From assembly GCA_016866305.1 (NCBI GenBank), contig VGMX01000001.1, positions 1-64,000 on the forward strand: a DNA stretch of 64,000 nucleotides, given 5' to 3'. This DNA comes from Chlorobiota bacterium. GTDB lineage: Bacteria; Bacteroidota; Chlorobiia; Chlorobiales; Chlorobiaceae. Under the pieces are notes generated by a model. That model saw only the letters and a program-made list of their open reading frames with translations. It did not search any database and was not told the DNA's origin. The first letter of the stretch is position 1, and every line of letters starts with the position of its first letter. Below are positions 51,543-62,364 of the stretch, one piece after another. The translations under genes and the position numbers were made by a program.

Positions 51543-52049
51543 CTACTGATTCCTGACATCGACACCTGTTTTCGGGCGCATCTGGTCAGGACGGAGCTTG
51601 GCCGTGAAGTACTCGTCTGCGAAATCAGGATCGACCGTCTTCCCTTCCTTGTTCAGCAACGGCTCCTCGTAGTCGTTCCAGCCCCTGAGTCCCGTCTTGA
51701 GCGAGACGACATTTTCATATCCGAGTACCTGCATTGAATGGGCCGCAAGCACACTCCGGTGCCCTGAACGGCAGACCACAACAACTTCCCGATCTCTTGC
51801 CTTCACCAGTTCAGGCTCCGTTTCCTCATAGTCCCACTCGCAGGCTGATTCGAGAATACCCCTTGGAACGTTGAGAGAGCCGGGTATATGCATGGCATCA
51901 AATTCATGAGGTTCGCGGACGTCGAGAAGAAGCAGGCCGGGATTTTCTTTCAGGCGATCAACAAGGTCCCAGGGCATGATTTCCCTGATATCCGACAAAC
52001 AGTTTCTGATCAGTTCAATAAAACGAACCATAGCTGGCAGCCCCTCCAC
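51543..52049 (-). CDS. Rhodanese-like domain protein
   Basis: LLLLDVREPHEFDAMHIPGSLNVPRG...VVVVCRSGHRSVLAAHSMQVLGYENVVSLKTGLRGWNDYEEP. Confidence 0.88.
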   Translation of the reverse strand: MEGLPAMVRFIELIRNCLSDIREIMPWDLVDRLKENPGLLLLDVREPHEFDAMHIPGSLNVPRGILESACEWDYEETEPELVKARDREVVVVCRSGHRSVLAAHSMQVLGYENVVSLKTGLRGWNDYEEPLLNKEGKTVDPDFADEYFTAKLRPDQMRPKTGVDVRNQ

Positions 52050-52094
52050 GGGCCTGTATTAGATGTTAGTGCAGGGATATAAACGAAAAACCGC

Positions 52095-53315
52095 TCAACA
52101 GGATGGACCCACACTGCCCCAAACCGCAAACAGCGGGTCGGAAAAAGCACGTTCCCTGATATAAGGGTCCTGTTCAGGACGGGCATATCCCCGCACGGTT
52201 TCAGTATGCAATGCACCATACGCACCCGCTTTTCTGAAACAGTCGAGCACCAGACCGAGCCGTTCAAAGGGGTGCAGTTCAGACCACGGAAGAATTTCCT
52301 TGCCTGGAAACCACCGGTCGGAAAATACCACCATAACCTTCGCACCCGGCCGGGACACCCTGGCTGCTTCCCGCAGAATTTCCGCCGGACGGGTAAGATA
52401 TTCGATAGAAGCGGTACAGACAACCGCATCGAACTCGCCATCGGCGAATGGCAGCTGCGGCTCCCGGTTCAGATCATGGACGATGGAGCGTGACAACACC
52501 GGGTTGCATGCAAGCTCTTCCCTGTTCATGCCAAGACCGGTCACCTCGAAACGGAGAGACTCGGGAAGATGGGACGAACTGCTGCACATGAGGTCAAGCA
52601 CTTTCGAACCGTTCTCAAGAACCCTGCCATAGAGTTCCCTGACATGGCTGATTGCCATTTCGTCAAGATGGTCAACCAGCCTCGGAACACGATAGAAAAG
52701 CGAATCATCACGTTCGTCATTTCTTCTGAAAGGATAGTCCGTGAAAAAATCCGTTTCGGATTCCGGGAACGGAATCTGCATTCCCGGGCCATCAGAAACA
52801 ACAAGTTCAGCAATATCGTTACAGGTGCCACCCCGTTCTTCGGGTGTCTCAAGCCAATCAACGCACCGGGCTTCAAGCTGCAGGGGAAAAAGCGCGAGTG
52901 GATGATTGGCATCGCAAACGATCACGTCTCTGTCAAGGGAAATAATCCGGAACGGCTTCATGTTCCCCCTGAAACATCCGAGAGCTCTCCAGAGCAGGCC
53001 CTGAGGATAGAATCTCCCGAGGCGGGGGGTGATGACGCTGCCGTCAGGGAGCTTTTCAAACTGAGGCGCCCTGCACCGCACGAGATGATCATCGTGCGCG
53101 GGAGGCACGAGCACGCCTGGAGAAAAGGTCTCGGCGCAGCTCTCCCCTGGCCCGAGACTCGAGATTTCCCTGAACATGTTCCCCGGAAAGATATCTCTCC
53201 AGAAATTGACCTTACGGACGAACAGTCTCTCCCGATGCGCCGCAACGGAACTTGCCCATGACAGGGTAAACGCTATCGACGCTCTTCGGACCTGCTGCAT
53301 GCTTGCCATCTCCAC
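52095..53315 (-). CDS. Class I SAM-dependent methyltransferase with N-terminal FKBP/SlyD-like region
   Basis: VLDLMCSSSSHLPES...LPFADGEFDAVVCTASIEYLTRP; upstream DGSVITPRLGRFYPQGLL...CDANHPLALFPLQLEARCV resembles the SlyD/FKBP terminal motif. Confidence 0.75.
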   Translation of the reverse strand: MEMASMQQVRRASIAFTLSWASSVAAHRERLFVRKVNFWRDIFPGNMFREISSLGPGESCAETFSPGVLVPPAHDDHLVRCRAPQFEKLPDGSVITPRLGRFYPQGLLWRALGCFRGNMKPFRIISLDRDVIVCDANHPLALFPLQLEARCVDWLETPEERGGTCNDIAELVVSDGPGMQIPFPESETDFFTDYPFRRNDERDDSLFYRVPRLVDHLDEMAISHVRELYGRVLENGSKVLDLMCSSSSHLPESLRFEVTGLGMNREELACNPVLSRSIVHDLNREPQLPFADGEFDAVVCTASIEYLTRPAEILREAARVSRPGAKVMVVFSDRWFPGKEILPWSELHPFERLGLVLDCFRKAGAYGALHTETVRGYARPEQDPYIRERAFSDPLFAVWGSVGPSC

Positions 53316-53668
53316 CAGTTTGTTTTTTCAGCCTCGATGCGCATGTTGACCTCTGCAGTGATCAATCGCTTCAGGGAAACAGCGCACGGCGCTTGCCGTC
53401 GAAAATCCGGTCGGCACAACGGAAAGCTCCCCCGGACGAAGGGTATTTTTCACGCTTCAGCCGCGCCTCCCCGATCTGTGCAATGCCGGATAACAGTAAA
53501 TCCCCGAACAGTAAATAAAGATTCCTTTTCAATGGCATTTTTGCAATATTGCAGCAGCATCTCGACAAAGAAACCCCTGAAGGGAACGGATTCCCGAGGC
53601 GATCCCAGGGAATCACTTACATCACAAGCCACATGAACCATTCTGTGAACCATTCTGTGACAAACAAT

Positions 53669-54337
53669 ATGAATCATACCCTGTCCGACGGGATTGTCGT
53701 CATCCTGGCAACGAACAACCGAGACAAGATACGGGAAATCAAGCCGCTCATAGAATCACTCGGTCATGGCATAAGCGTCCTCTCTCTCGATGACCTGCAG
53801 ACCGTTATCGAAGTCGAGGAAACGGAAGAGACCCTGGAGGGAAATGCCCGTCTGAAATCACATGCGGTTTTTGACCGCCTTCAGTCCCATTTCCCCTATC
53901 TTGTTACATTTGCAGACGATACAGGTCTTGAAGTTCCTGCTCTCGGAGGTGCGCCCGGGGTCTATTCCGCACGCTACGCGCCCGTGCCGCCCGGAAAATC
54001 TCCGACGTACGAGGACAATATCCGACATTTGCTCAAAGAAATGGGCAGCATCGGAGACAGGAAGGCACTTTTCAGAACGGTCATCTCGCTCAAGGGCAGA
54101 ATACCCGGGAAAACAGGAAAAGTCGATTTCGATATCACGGTCGATGGCTCGATCGATGGTGAAATCGCATCGGAAAAAGCAGGCACGAACGGCTTCGGTT
54201 ACGATCCTGTTTTCCTCATACCGGAACTTCAGTTGACATTTGCCCAGATGAGTATGGAGGAAAAAAACCGCCTGAGCCATCGTTCAATAGCGGTCAGGAA
54301 AGCCAAGGAAGCATTGCGCAGCCTTCTCTCGGAATGA
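53669..54337 (+). CDS. rdgB: Non-canonical purine NTP pyrophosphatase (XTP/dITP diphosphatase)
   Basis: VILATNNRDKIREIKPLIE, FADDTGLEVPALGGAPGVYSARYA, TNGFGYDPVF, KNRLSHRSIAVRKA. Confidence 0.92.
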   Translation: MNHTLSDGIVVILATNNRDKIREIKPLIESLGHGISVLSLDDLQTVIEVEETEETLEGNARLKSHAVFDRLQSHFPYLVTFADDTGLEVPALGGAPGVYSARYAPVPPGKSPTYEDNIRHLLKEMGSIGDRKALFRTVISLKGRIPGKTGKVDFDITVDGSIDGEIASEKAGTNGFGYDPVFLIPELQLTFAQMSMEEKNRLSHRSIAVRKAKEALRSLLSE

Positions 54338-54533
54338 TCGCCCGGATGATCATTCCTCCAAAACGGTCCGGACATTTTTTCTGAGCGAAAATACGGCAGT
54401 CAGGAACACGCAACCATGCAGACGACCTGACCAGAACTGTCGCAGGCGTGCGCCCGAGCCCTTGTATATAGGGCCTTCTGTATTACCTTGTAGCAGAATG
54501 CAGACAAGACAAGACAACATAACAGACGGCAAT

Positions 54534-55682
54534 ATGCGGTTCGAAACCCTCGCAATCCATGACGGACAGACCCCCGATCCGGGTACAGGATCGGTTACCG
54601 TTCCGGTTTTCCAGTCCTCGACATTCGAGCGGGAAGACCTCTACCACCATCGCGAGTTCTTCTATTCGAGAATCGGCAATCCCACGCGTCAGGCACTCGA
54701 ATCGTCTCTTGCTCTGCTTGAAAACGCACGGTTCGGACTGGCTTTTGCTTCCGGTGTTGCGGCCACCATGGCGGCACTGCAGGTGCTCAGGCCCGGAGAA
54801 CATGTGGTTTCAGGCATCGATATCTACGGTGGCACCTACAGGATATTCGAACAGTTGCTGCGTCCCTGGGGCATTTCGATCAGCTACGCTGAAGATGAAT
54901 CGACCGAAAGCTACGAGGCATGCATCAGGCCCGAGACCAGGCTCCTGTGGATTGAAAGTCCGAGCAATCCACTGCTTGGGCTTTCCGATATCCGGGCACT
55001 GTCCGCCATGGCCAGACAAAAAGGAATCCTGACTGCAGTCGACAATACCTTCGCAAGCCCGTATTTCCAGCTCCCGCTCGAACTCGGCGCGGACATCGTG
55101 GTGCACAGCACGACAAAATACCTCGGCGGCCACAGCGACGTGATCGGCGGTGCCGTGGTCATGAACGATGCAGCGCTGCACAAAACCATAAAAAACTACC
55201 AGGCCGCAGCCGGAGCAATTCCCGGACCCTGGGACTGCTGGCTCGTCATGCGAGGCATAAAAACGCTGAAGATCCGCATGAAGGAGCATGAGGTGAACGC
55301 CATGCATCTCGCACGGCTTCTCGAGGCGCACCCGGCAGTCGAGCGGGTAAGCTATCCCGGTCTGCCGTCGCATCCGCACCACGACCTGGCGAAGCGTCAG
55401 ATGACCGGGTTCGGCGGCATGCTGACCTTCGCGCTGAAGGGAGGGCTTCCGGCTGTTGAGACGCTGCTCGGGGGACTGAAGCTCTTTACCCTTGCCGACA
55501 GTCTCGGAGGAGTCGAATCCCTCGTCGCCTCCCCTTCGAAAATGACCCTCGGCGCGCTTTCTGCCGAAGAACGCAGAAAACGCGGCTGCAGCGACAATCT
55601 GGTGCGCATGTCGGCGGGACTTGAACATGCCCTTGATCTCGAAGCCGACCTTCTTCAGGCGCTTGCAGCCATCACGAAATGA
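54534..55682 (+). CDS. PLP-dependent trans-sulfuration enzyme (cystathionine gamma-synthase/lyase family)
   Basis: RFETLAIHDGQTPDPGTGSVTVPVFQSSTF, VDNTFASPYFQLPLELGADIVVHSTTKYLGGHSDVIGGAV. Confidence 0.9.
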   Translation: MRFETLAIHDGQTPDPGTGSVTVPVFQSSTFEREDLYHHREFFYSRIGNPTRQALESSLALLENARFGLAFASGVAATMAALQVLRPGEHVVSGIDIYGGTYRIFEQLLRPWGISISYAEDESTESYEACIRPETRLLWIESPSNPLLGLSDIRALSAMARQKGILTAVDNTFASPYFQLPLELGADIVVHSTTKYLGGHSDVIGGAVVMNDAALHKTIKNYQAAAGAIPGPWDCWLVMRGIKTLKIRMKEHEVNAMHLARLLEAHPAVERVSYPGLPSHPHHDLAKRQMTGFGGMLTFALKGGLPAVETLLGGLKLFTLADSLGGVESLVASPSKMTLGALSAEERRKRGCSDNLVRMSAGLEHALDLEADLLQALAAITK

Positions 55683-55754
55683 TGGTTTGCATCCGGCAAG
55701 CCGGTAAAACCGGACAGCAGGTCAGGGCAAATTCCAGCACAAATCGATCGGAAC

Positions 55755-55976
55755 ATGCATGAAATGCCACAAAAAATCACTATACAGGTAAACGGGGAAC
55801 CGCATACCCTGTTTTCCGGTTCATCGGTAAACGACCTGCTCGCCGACATCGGCTCGGACGGCAAAACCGTCGCGACCTTGATCAACAACCGCATCGTCCG
55901 GCCTGAACATCGCCGGAACTGCAGGCTCGAAAATGGCGACCACGTCGAGATACTGATCTTTGCCGGTGGGGGCTAA
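55755..55976 (+). CDS. thiS: Sulfur carrier protein ThiS
   Basis: [20 protein letters not shown]...C-terminal GG. Confidence 0.88.
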   Translation: MHEMPQKITIQVNGEPHTLFSGSSVNDLLADIGSDGKTVATLINNRIVRPEHRRNCRLENGDHVEILIFAGGG

Positions 55977-55993
55977 CCGTTGTAACAACATCT

Positions 55994-56773
55994 ATGGATT
56001 CACTGCAATTAGGCTCTTATACATTTTCTTCACGGCTGATCCTCGGCACCGGCAAGTTCAGCAGTACAACCGTCATGCTCGATGCCGTAAAGGCCTCCGG
56101 ATCTCAACTCGTAACGGTGGCATTACGGCGCTTCAACCGTGAACAGCCCGGAGACGACCTTTTCTCCCCCCTTGCTTCCATTCCTGGCATCACGCTCATG
56201 CCGAACACATCGGGAGCATCGACCGCTGCAGAAGCCGTGCAGGCAGCAAGAATAGCCCGCGAACTTTCCGGAAGCCCGTTCATCAAGGTTGAAATCCATC
56301 CCAACCCGCAGCATCTCATGCCGGACCCGATCGAGACCTATGAAGCCTCGAAAATCCTGGCAAAAGAGGGGTTCATGGTCATGCCATACATTCCGGCAGA
56401 CCCGGTGCTCGCCAAACGGCTCGAAGAAGCCGGATGCGCATCCGTCATGCCGCTCGGTTCGGCGATCGGAAGCGGTCAGGGACTTGCAACGGCGGAAATG
56501 CTCGACATTATCATACGGGAAAGCACCATTCCCGTCATTGTCGACGCAGGCATCCGCTCCCCCTCCGAAGCAGGGCTGGCCATGGAGATGGGCTGTGCTG
56601 CCGTTCTGGTGAACAGTGCCGTCGCTGTTTCAGGAAATCCCCCTCTCATGGCCGAAGCTTTCGCCGAAGCTGTCGGGGCAGGAAGAAAAGCGTTCCGTGC
56701 AGGCATCATGGAAAAAAGCGGCATTGCTGCAGCAACAAGCCCCCTCACCTCTTTCCTGGGGTCAGGAACATGA
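55994..56773 (+). CDS. thiG: Thiazole synthase
   Basis: [52 protein letters not shown]. Confidence 0.94.
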   Translation: MDSLQLGSYTFSSRLILGTGKFSSTTVMLDAVKASGSQLVTVALRRFNREQPGDDLFSPLASIPGITLMPNTSGASTAAEAVQAARIARELSGSPFIKVEIHPNPQHLMPDPIETYEASKILAKEGFMVMPYIPADPVLAKRLEEAGCASVMPLGSAIGSGQGLATAEMLDIIIRESTIPVIVDAGIRSPSEAGLAMEMGCAAVLVNSAVAVSGNPPLMAEAFAEAVGAGRKAFRAGIMEKSGIAAATSPLTSFLGSGT

Positions 56774-57840
56774 ACACACTGCCAGGATGGCTGGAGGCTG
56801 GAGCCGGCGAGTCCCGCTTCAGAACCATGCTCTCGCCGGATTCGCCGTACAGTCTCGAGCAGCTTGCTGCAGCTTCGAGAGCCATGACCATGCGCCGGTT
56901 CGGTCGCACCATGACGCTCTACGCGCCGCTCTACCTTTCGAACCATTGTCCGAGCGGGTGCGCCTACTGCGGTTTCGCCTCAGACAGGAAAACACCGCGC
57001 CGACGCCTCGAACAGGACGAACTGAAGAGGGAGCTCGCTGCCATGAAAAGCCTCGGCATCAGCGACGTACTGCTGCTCACCGGCGAACGCACCAAAGCTG
57101 CGGACTTCGACTACCTTCGGCGCTCCGTCGAAACTGCCGCATCGCTCATGCAGCGCGTCTCCGTCGAAGCTTTCCCCATGAGCACAGCCGAGTATCGGGA
57201 TCTTGCCGGAGCCGGCTGCACCGGCATTACCATCTACCAGGAAACCTACGACCAGGCCCGTTACGCAGAACTTCACCGGTGGGGACCCAAGAAAAATTTC
57301 CTCGAACGCCTCGATACTCCTGCGCGAGCCCTGGAAGGCGGCATCAAAACCGTAGGACTCGGTGTGCTCCTCGGTCTGGCTGATCCGCAGGAAGACGCGC
57401 TCATGCTCTTCCGCCATATCCGCCACCTCGGAAAAACCTGGTGGCGGGCAGGACTGTCGGTCTCCTTTCCGAGAATACGCCCCCAGACCGGTGGATACCA
57501 GCCCGCCTTCCCTCTCGATGATCATCAGCTCGCCCGCATGATCTTTGCATTCCGCATCGCCCTGCCCGACGTGGAACTCGTGCTCTCCACGCGTGAAAGC
57601 CCCGGATTCCGCGACGGCATGGCAGGACTCGGCATTACCCGGATGAGCATCGCAAGCCGCACCACCGTCGGCGGATATACTGAACCGGACAATCATGAAA
57701 AAGGCCAGTTCGACATTTTCGACGACCGCTCCGCAGAATCATTCTGTCGTGCGCTCAGGGAAAAGCAGCTTGAACCGGTATTCAAAAACTGGGAACACGC
57801 CTACAATGGCCCCTCCACAGAAACACGGAAGGCAACTTGA
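56770..57840 (+). CDS. thiH: 2-iminoacetate synthase ThiH (radical SAM)
   Basis: [27 protein letters not shown]; follows thiG. Confidence 0.93.
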   Translation: MNTLPGWLEAGAGESRFRTMLSPDSPYSLEQLAAASRAMTMRRFGRTMTLYAPLYLSNHCPSGCAYCGFASDRKTPRRRLEQDELKRELAAMKSLGISDVLLLTGERTKAADFDYLRRSVETAASLMQRVSVEAFPMSTAEYRDLAGAGCTGITIYQETYDQARYAELHRWGPKKNFLERLDTPARALEGGIKTVGLGVLLGLADPQEDALMLFRHIRHLGKTWWRAGLSVSFPRIRPQTGGYQPAFPLDDHQLARMIFAFRIALPDVELVLSTRESPGFRDGMAGLGITRMSIASRTTVGGYTEPDNHEKGQFDIFDDRSAESFCRALREKQLEPVFKNWEHAYNGPSTETRKAT

Positions 57841-58577
57841 CGCTCAGCGACACACAACGGGAAAGATATGCGCGGCACCTCTCCCTGCCTGAAATCGGTG
57901 AGGATGGCCAGAAAAAGCTGCTGCATTCAAAAGTGCTCATCGTGGGAGCGGGAGGGCTCGGTTCTCCGGCTGCGCTTTACCTTGCTGCGGCAGGCATAGG
58001 CACCATCGGCCTTGCGGATGGCGACACGGTAGACCTCGGCAACCTGCAGCGCCAGATCCTCCATACAACCGATTCCGTCGGCATGCCGAAGGTATCGTCG
58101 GCAGCCGAAAGGCTTCGCGCTCTCAATCCCGATACCCGCCTTACGCTGCACCCCTTTCATCTCGGCAAGGGGAATGCCGGGGAACTTGTCGCCCGGTACG
58201 ATTTCGTCGTCGATGCAACCGACAGCTTCGAGACAAAATTCCTGATCGCGAACGTCTGCGCAAAAAAGGGAATACCCTACTCACATGCAGGAATAAAAGG
58301 CTTCTACGGAGAGGTCATGACCGTCAGACCCGGAAAAACCGCCTGTTACGGATGTGTGTTTCATGAACCCGGCGCCATGGAAAACGCGATTCCGGAGGGG
58401 CCTCTCGGTGCGCTGCCCGGCGTCATTGGCGCCATACAGGCCACTGAAACCATCAAATACCTGCTCTCGATCGGCCGACCGCTTTTCGACACGGTGCTTA
58501 CCTTCGACGCCCTTGGCATGAGCATACGAAAAATCACGGTAAAGCGCGACCCGCACTGCACTCTCTGCGGAGACTGA
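57837..58577 (+). CDS. thiF: ThiF-family adenylyltransferase (MoeB/ThiF)
   Basis: TTG start; RYARHLSLPEIGEDGQKKLLHSKVLIVGAGGLGSPAALYLAAAGIGTIGLADGDTVDLGNLQRQILH. Confidence 0.92.
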   Translation: MTLSDTQRERYARHLSLPEIGEDGQKKLLHSKVLIVGAGGLGSPAALYLAAAGIGTIGLADGDTVDLGNLQRQILHTTDSVGMPKVSSAAERLRALNPDTRLTLHPFHLGKGNAGELVARYDFVVDATDSFETKFLIANVCAKKGIPYSHAGIKGFYGEVMTVRPGKTACYGCVFHEPGAMENAIPEGPLGALPGVIGAIQATETIKYLLSIGRPLFDTVLTFDALGMSIRKITVKRDPHCTLCGD

Positions 58578-58673
58578 GGAAGCGGGATCCGGGAGACCTT
58601 GCACAGGAGGGATAACTGTCCTGTAACGATCCGGTTTGCAAAGCAGGATATTCTGTTGATGGCTTCTGTCATT

Positions 58674-59338
58674 TCAATCCGGAAATTTCAAAGCGTCAAC
58701 CGGGCAGCGTTCAATACAGGCACTGCATTTGAGACAGTCCGGATGCGACAAGGATCCCCCTTTATAATCCTTGATGCTGAGATCAAGCGGACAGTACTTT
58801 TCGCATACCTTGCAGCCCCGGCAGTGATCGGCGATTTCAAGCTGATACCTTGACCCGCGGATCGAGGCGGCCATCGTTCCTACGGGACAGAAGGTACACC
58901 AGGTGCGCGCCCTGAAAATGAGTCCGAAAACCACGCCGACAAGAGTTGTAACGGCGCACATATTCCAGAATACATGTCCCCAATGCATCGGATTTGTCGG
59001 ATTCAGGGTGATCTGCCAGACCATGAATGACATGAGCACGGCAACCACGCCCCACCTGAATTTCAGTGAAAGCATGAACTTCGGCACCTCCCTTCTTCCT
59101 GCGACAAAACGAAAAAACGTGTCGTAAAAACTGCCTCTCGGACAAATATTGCCGCATACATAACGGCCTTTGCTGAATGCGCCGCCGATACCGGCAAGCA
59201 TGGCTGCCGGAACGATGAAGCCAAGATACGGGTATTTCCCCACCCGAATGCGATGACCAGCATCATGATTACGGACAGTACCCATCGGTGAAAGGCTCTC
59301 ACGGATGCCTGAAAAGGCAGTAACGGTTTGGTATGCAT
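58674..59338 (-). pseudogene. NapH/YccM-like 4Fe-4S membrane ferredoxin, apparent frameshift
   Basis: N-terminus MHTKPLLPFQASVRAFHRWVLSVIMMLVIAFGWG (ORF 59063-59338) continues as KYPYLGFIVPAAMLAGIGGAFSKGRYVCGNICPRGSF in another frame (ORF 58674-59399). Confidence 0.7.
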
Positions 59339-59598
59339 ATTGTTCTGTTATTCTATAGGTATCGTTGAATCCTGATCTGTTTATCCCGCACCGCGTCACC
59401 TTTTGCCGGTATGCATGACATCCGCTTTCTTGAGCTTCTCGGGAAACGGGATGCCTGCCGGAACGAACAATGGGTCATATCAGTCACTTTCCATTATCAC
59501 AACAGAGTGGACTGATGCCCCGGACACTGGAACGAAAAAACAGCGAGCTGCCACACCGGAACGGCAGTCGCCGCCGATGATACGGTATTTTCAGGTAT

Positions 59599-59637
59599 AA
59601 AAAAACCTGCAGGGTACCGCTTCCTGCAGGTTTTTTT
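59599..59637. terminator. Bidirectional Rho-independent terminator
   Basis: aaaaaaacctgcagg-(9 nt)-cctgcaggttttttt. Confidence 0.9.
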
Positions 59638-59666
59638 CTCCAGTCTCCCGTCTTTGGGCTTCCTGG

Positions 59667-61430
59667 CTACTTCCTTTTTTTCTTGTGGCCGGTAAAAAAC
59701 GGCTCCTCCTGACGGAACCCGCTTTTGGGTTTCGGCTTGCGGGCAGGACCGGAAGAATAATTCGCACGGTCATCCATTTTCGAAAGCCGCAACTGGCGCC
59801 CGCACACCCGGACCTTGCGCAGTTCGTGAAACACATCGTTCGGCATGCCGGCGGGAAGCTCCACGGTGCTGAAGGTGTCGTTCACCGAAATCCGGCCTAT
59901 CGATTCAGGATCGAGCCCGATCTCATTGATGATGGCGCCAAGGATATTGCCGGCTTTTACCCCATGCTCGTTCCCGACCTCAAGCCGATAGGTCTCACGC
60001 GACTCATCGGCATAGAGCCCGTCACGCTTCGTTTTCCTCGATGCGCCACGCTCTCTTTCGGGGTGTTCACGCCTCTCCGGACGCGGCGCCCTCTCGGGTT
60101 TTGCTGAAAGCAGCAGCGGCGTCTCTCCCTGGAACAGGGAGGCGAGGGCCGCAGCCGCCTCTATTTCGGCAACGTCGTGTTCGTGGCAGTACTGTTCGAG
60201 AAGACGGACGTAGAAATCGAGGTCCTCCGCAGCAATGGTATCGGTAATGCGCTGTTTGAACTTCGCGATGCGCTTGTCGTTGATGATCTCCGTCGAAGGC
60301 AGCTCCATCAGATCGATTCGCTTGCGGGTTGCCTTTTCGATGGCGTACAGCATGTTTTTCTCCCTGGGCGAAACAAACAGGATCGCCTCGCCGCTCCTTC
60401 CGGCGCGCCCCGTCCTGCCGATACGGTGAACATACGATTCGGTATCCGAAGGAATGTCGTAGTTGATCACATGGCTGATGCGTTCGACATCGAGGCCTCT
60501 TGCCGCGACATCGGTGGCTATGACGATATTGAGCGAACCGTCCTTGAGCTGGTCCACGGTGCGCTCCCGCTGGCTCTGCGCCATATCGCCGTTCAGGGCT
60601 GCTGCTGCGTATCCCCTCGCCTGGAGTTTTTCGGCGAGTTCGAGCGTCATGGTCTTGGTGCGCACGAAAATGATCATGCCCTCGAACGGCTCGACTTCGA
60701 GAATGCGGGTCAGCACATCGAGCTTGTGGCTTCCTCCAACGATCCAGTAACGCTGCCGGATCGTCTCTACGGTGGTGGTTTTCGACTGGATGGTGATTTC
60801 CGCAGGGCTCTTCAGGTGTTTCTGGGCAATGCGGCGGATCGGTGAGGGCATGGTTGCCGAAAAAAGCGCCACCTGGCGGCTCTCCGGCGTCTGGTCGAGA
60901 ATCCACTCGACATCGTCGATAAAGCCCATGCGCAGCATCTCGTCCGCCTCGTCAAGCACCAGGCACTGCAGGCCGTCGAGCGAGAGCGAACCGCGCCGCA
61001 TATGGTCCATGACCCGGCCGGGCGTTCCGACAACCACATGAACGCCGCGCTTGAGCATGCGGAGCTGGGTGCCGTAATCCTGCCCTCCGTAAATGGGAAG
61101 CACGTGAAAGCCTTTGAGATATTCGGCGTAGCGGTGAAAGGCCTCGGCTACCTGGATTGCAAGCTCGCGGGTGGGCGTCAGCACCAGCGCCTGCGGTTCG
61201 GTTTTCGACAGCACAATGTTCGACAGCACCGGGAGTGCGAAAGCTGCGGTTTTACCGGTGCCGGTCTGCGCCTGGCCGAGCACGTCACGGCCGTCGAGAA
61301 GCAGCGGAATGGTTTGCGCCTGGATCGGCGTGGGGTTCTCGTAGCCTACCTCTTCAAGCGCCCTGAGCAGCGGTTCGGCAAGCTCCAGATCGCTGAAATG
61401 CAGCGAAACGGTATTTTCTTCTTCCTTCAT
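59667..61430 (-). CDS. DEAD-box RNA helicase (DeaD/CshA-type with DbpA-like RNA-binding domain)
   Basis: PTPIQAQTIPLLL, AQTGTGKTAAFALP, DEAD, SATMPSPIRR, HRIGRTGRAGRSG; C-terminal VGNEHGVKAGNILGAIINEIGLDPESIGRISV. Confidence 0.94.
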   Translation of the reverse strand: MKEEENTVSLHFSDLELAEPLLRALEEVGYENPTPIQAQTIPLLLDGRDVLGQAQTGTGKTAAFALPVLSNIVLSKTEPQALVLTPTRELAIQVAEAFHRYAEYLKGFHVLPIYGGQDYGTQLRMLKRGVHVVVGTPGRVMDHMRRGSLSLDGLQCLVLDEADEMLRMGFIDDVEWILDQTPESRQVALFSATMPSPIRRIAQKHLKSPAEITIQSKTTTVETIRQRYWIVGGSHKLDVLTRILEVEPFEGMIIFVRTKTMTLELAEKLQARGYAAAALNGDMAQSQRERTVDQLKDGSLNIVIATDVAARGLDVERISHVINYDIPSDTESYVHRIGRTGRAGRSGEAILFVSPREKNMLYAIEKATRKRIDLMELPSTEIINDKRIAKFKQRITDTIAAEDLDFYVRLLEQYCHEHDVAEIEAAAALASLFQGETPLLLSAKPERAPRPERREHPERERGASRKTKRDGLYADESRETYRLEVGNEHGVKAGNILGAIINEIGLDPESIGRISVNDTFSTVELPAGMPNDVFHELRKVRVCGRQLRLSKMDDRANYSSGPARKPKPKSGFRQEEPFFTGHKKKRK

Positions 61431-61785
61431 ACGGTTCTTTTCCTGTGATAAATTTATTGACAATGCACAAAGCATTCACTGATGTGGCAGCAATGCAGGA
61501 AAGGAATCATCTGAAGGAGAGTTTCGTCCGGCAGAAAAAAAAATCCTTGCAAACAGGTAGACAGTAACGATCTGTACAACAGCAGAAATATGGACACCTG
61601 ATCTTTCTTAGCATCTTCACCACGCGGTCAAATGCGGATTTATAGATACGAATTTATTCGATCAATTGCCAATCTTATTTCCCGGCCCCGTCATGGGCTC
61701 CACAAGGCATCACTGAAACCCGGAGACCGGCCTCTTCCGGAACTTGCTTCTCAAACACCGGATCGAGGTGTGTTCACCGATGCAG

Positions 61786-62343
61786 TCAATTCCCCGGAAA
61801 TGCGGAAGCCTTGCCGAATCCGGCAGAACACAGCTCCCGGTAGGTGACACCGGAGGGATTCGGCAGGGACTCGTAAAGGCAGATGCGGTCGAAGATTCCT
61901 GACCACGAAACCCCGCACGGCTCCAGGGGAAGACCGGCAGCGGCTTCAGGCCTGAAGCGGGCAACCGTCATGTGCAGGAGAAAGCCGCGTTCCCCGCCCT
62001 GCTGAGCGGCAGACAGGCCCGATAACGCTTGGCGGAGCGAGAGAAGAAGCGATGGCGCCGGCGCCGTTGCCCAAAGCAGACGGGGAGTTCGGCGATGAGG
62101 ACCGGCAGAAACCGTATCGAATCCGAGAGAAAAGGGTGCGAATGCGCTTGCCGTTTCGAAAATCCTCATGCAAACCGGGCCGCTGTCAGGGCACTGCCAC
62201 GGCGGAACAATGGTGACATGCAGGTGTTCGGGAGCAATCCAGCGGAAAGGCAGGGCCGGATAACGCCGTGCGAACCGCAAGACCGATTCCTGCAGTTCTG
62301 CCGGGGCCGGCAGGCCCACAAAAACTCTCCCTGAATCGCTCAT
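61786..62343 (-). CDS. thpR: RNA 2',3'-cyclic phosphodiesterase / 2'-5' RNA ligase family
   Basis: RVFVGLPAPAELQESV...HLHVTIVPPW...LLHMTVARFRPEA (two HXT motifs). Confidence 0.87.
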   Translation of the reverse strand: MSDSGRVFVGLPAPAELQESVLRFARRYPALPFRWIAPEHLHVTIVPPWQCPDSGPVCMRIFETASAFAPFSLGFDTVSAGPHRRTPRLLWATAPAPSLLLSLRQALSGLSAAQQGGERGFLLHMTVARFRPEAAAGLPLEPCGVSWSGIFDRICLYESLPNPSGVTYRELCSAGFGKASAFPGN

Positions 62344-62364
62344 CGGCTGGACGGGTGGTAAGGT

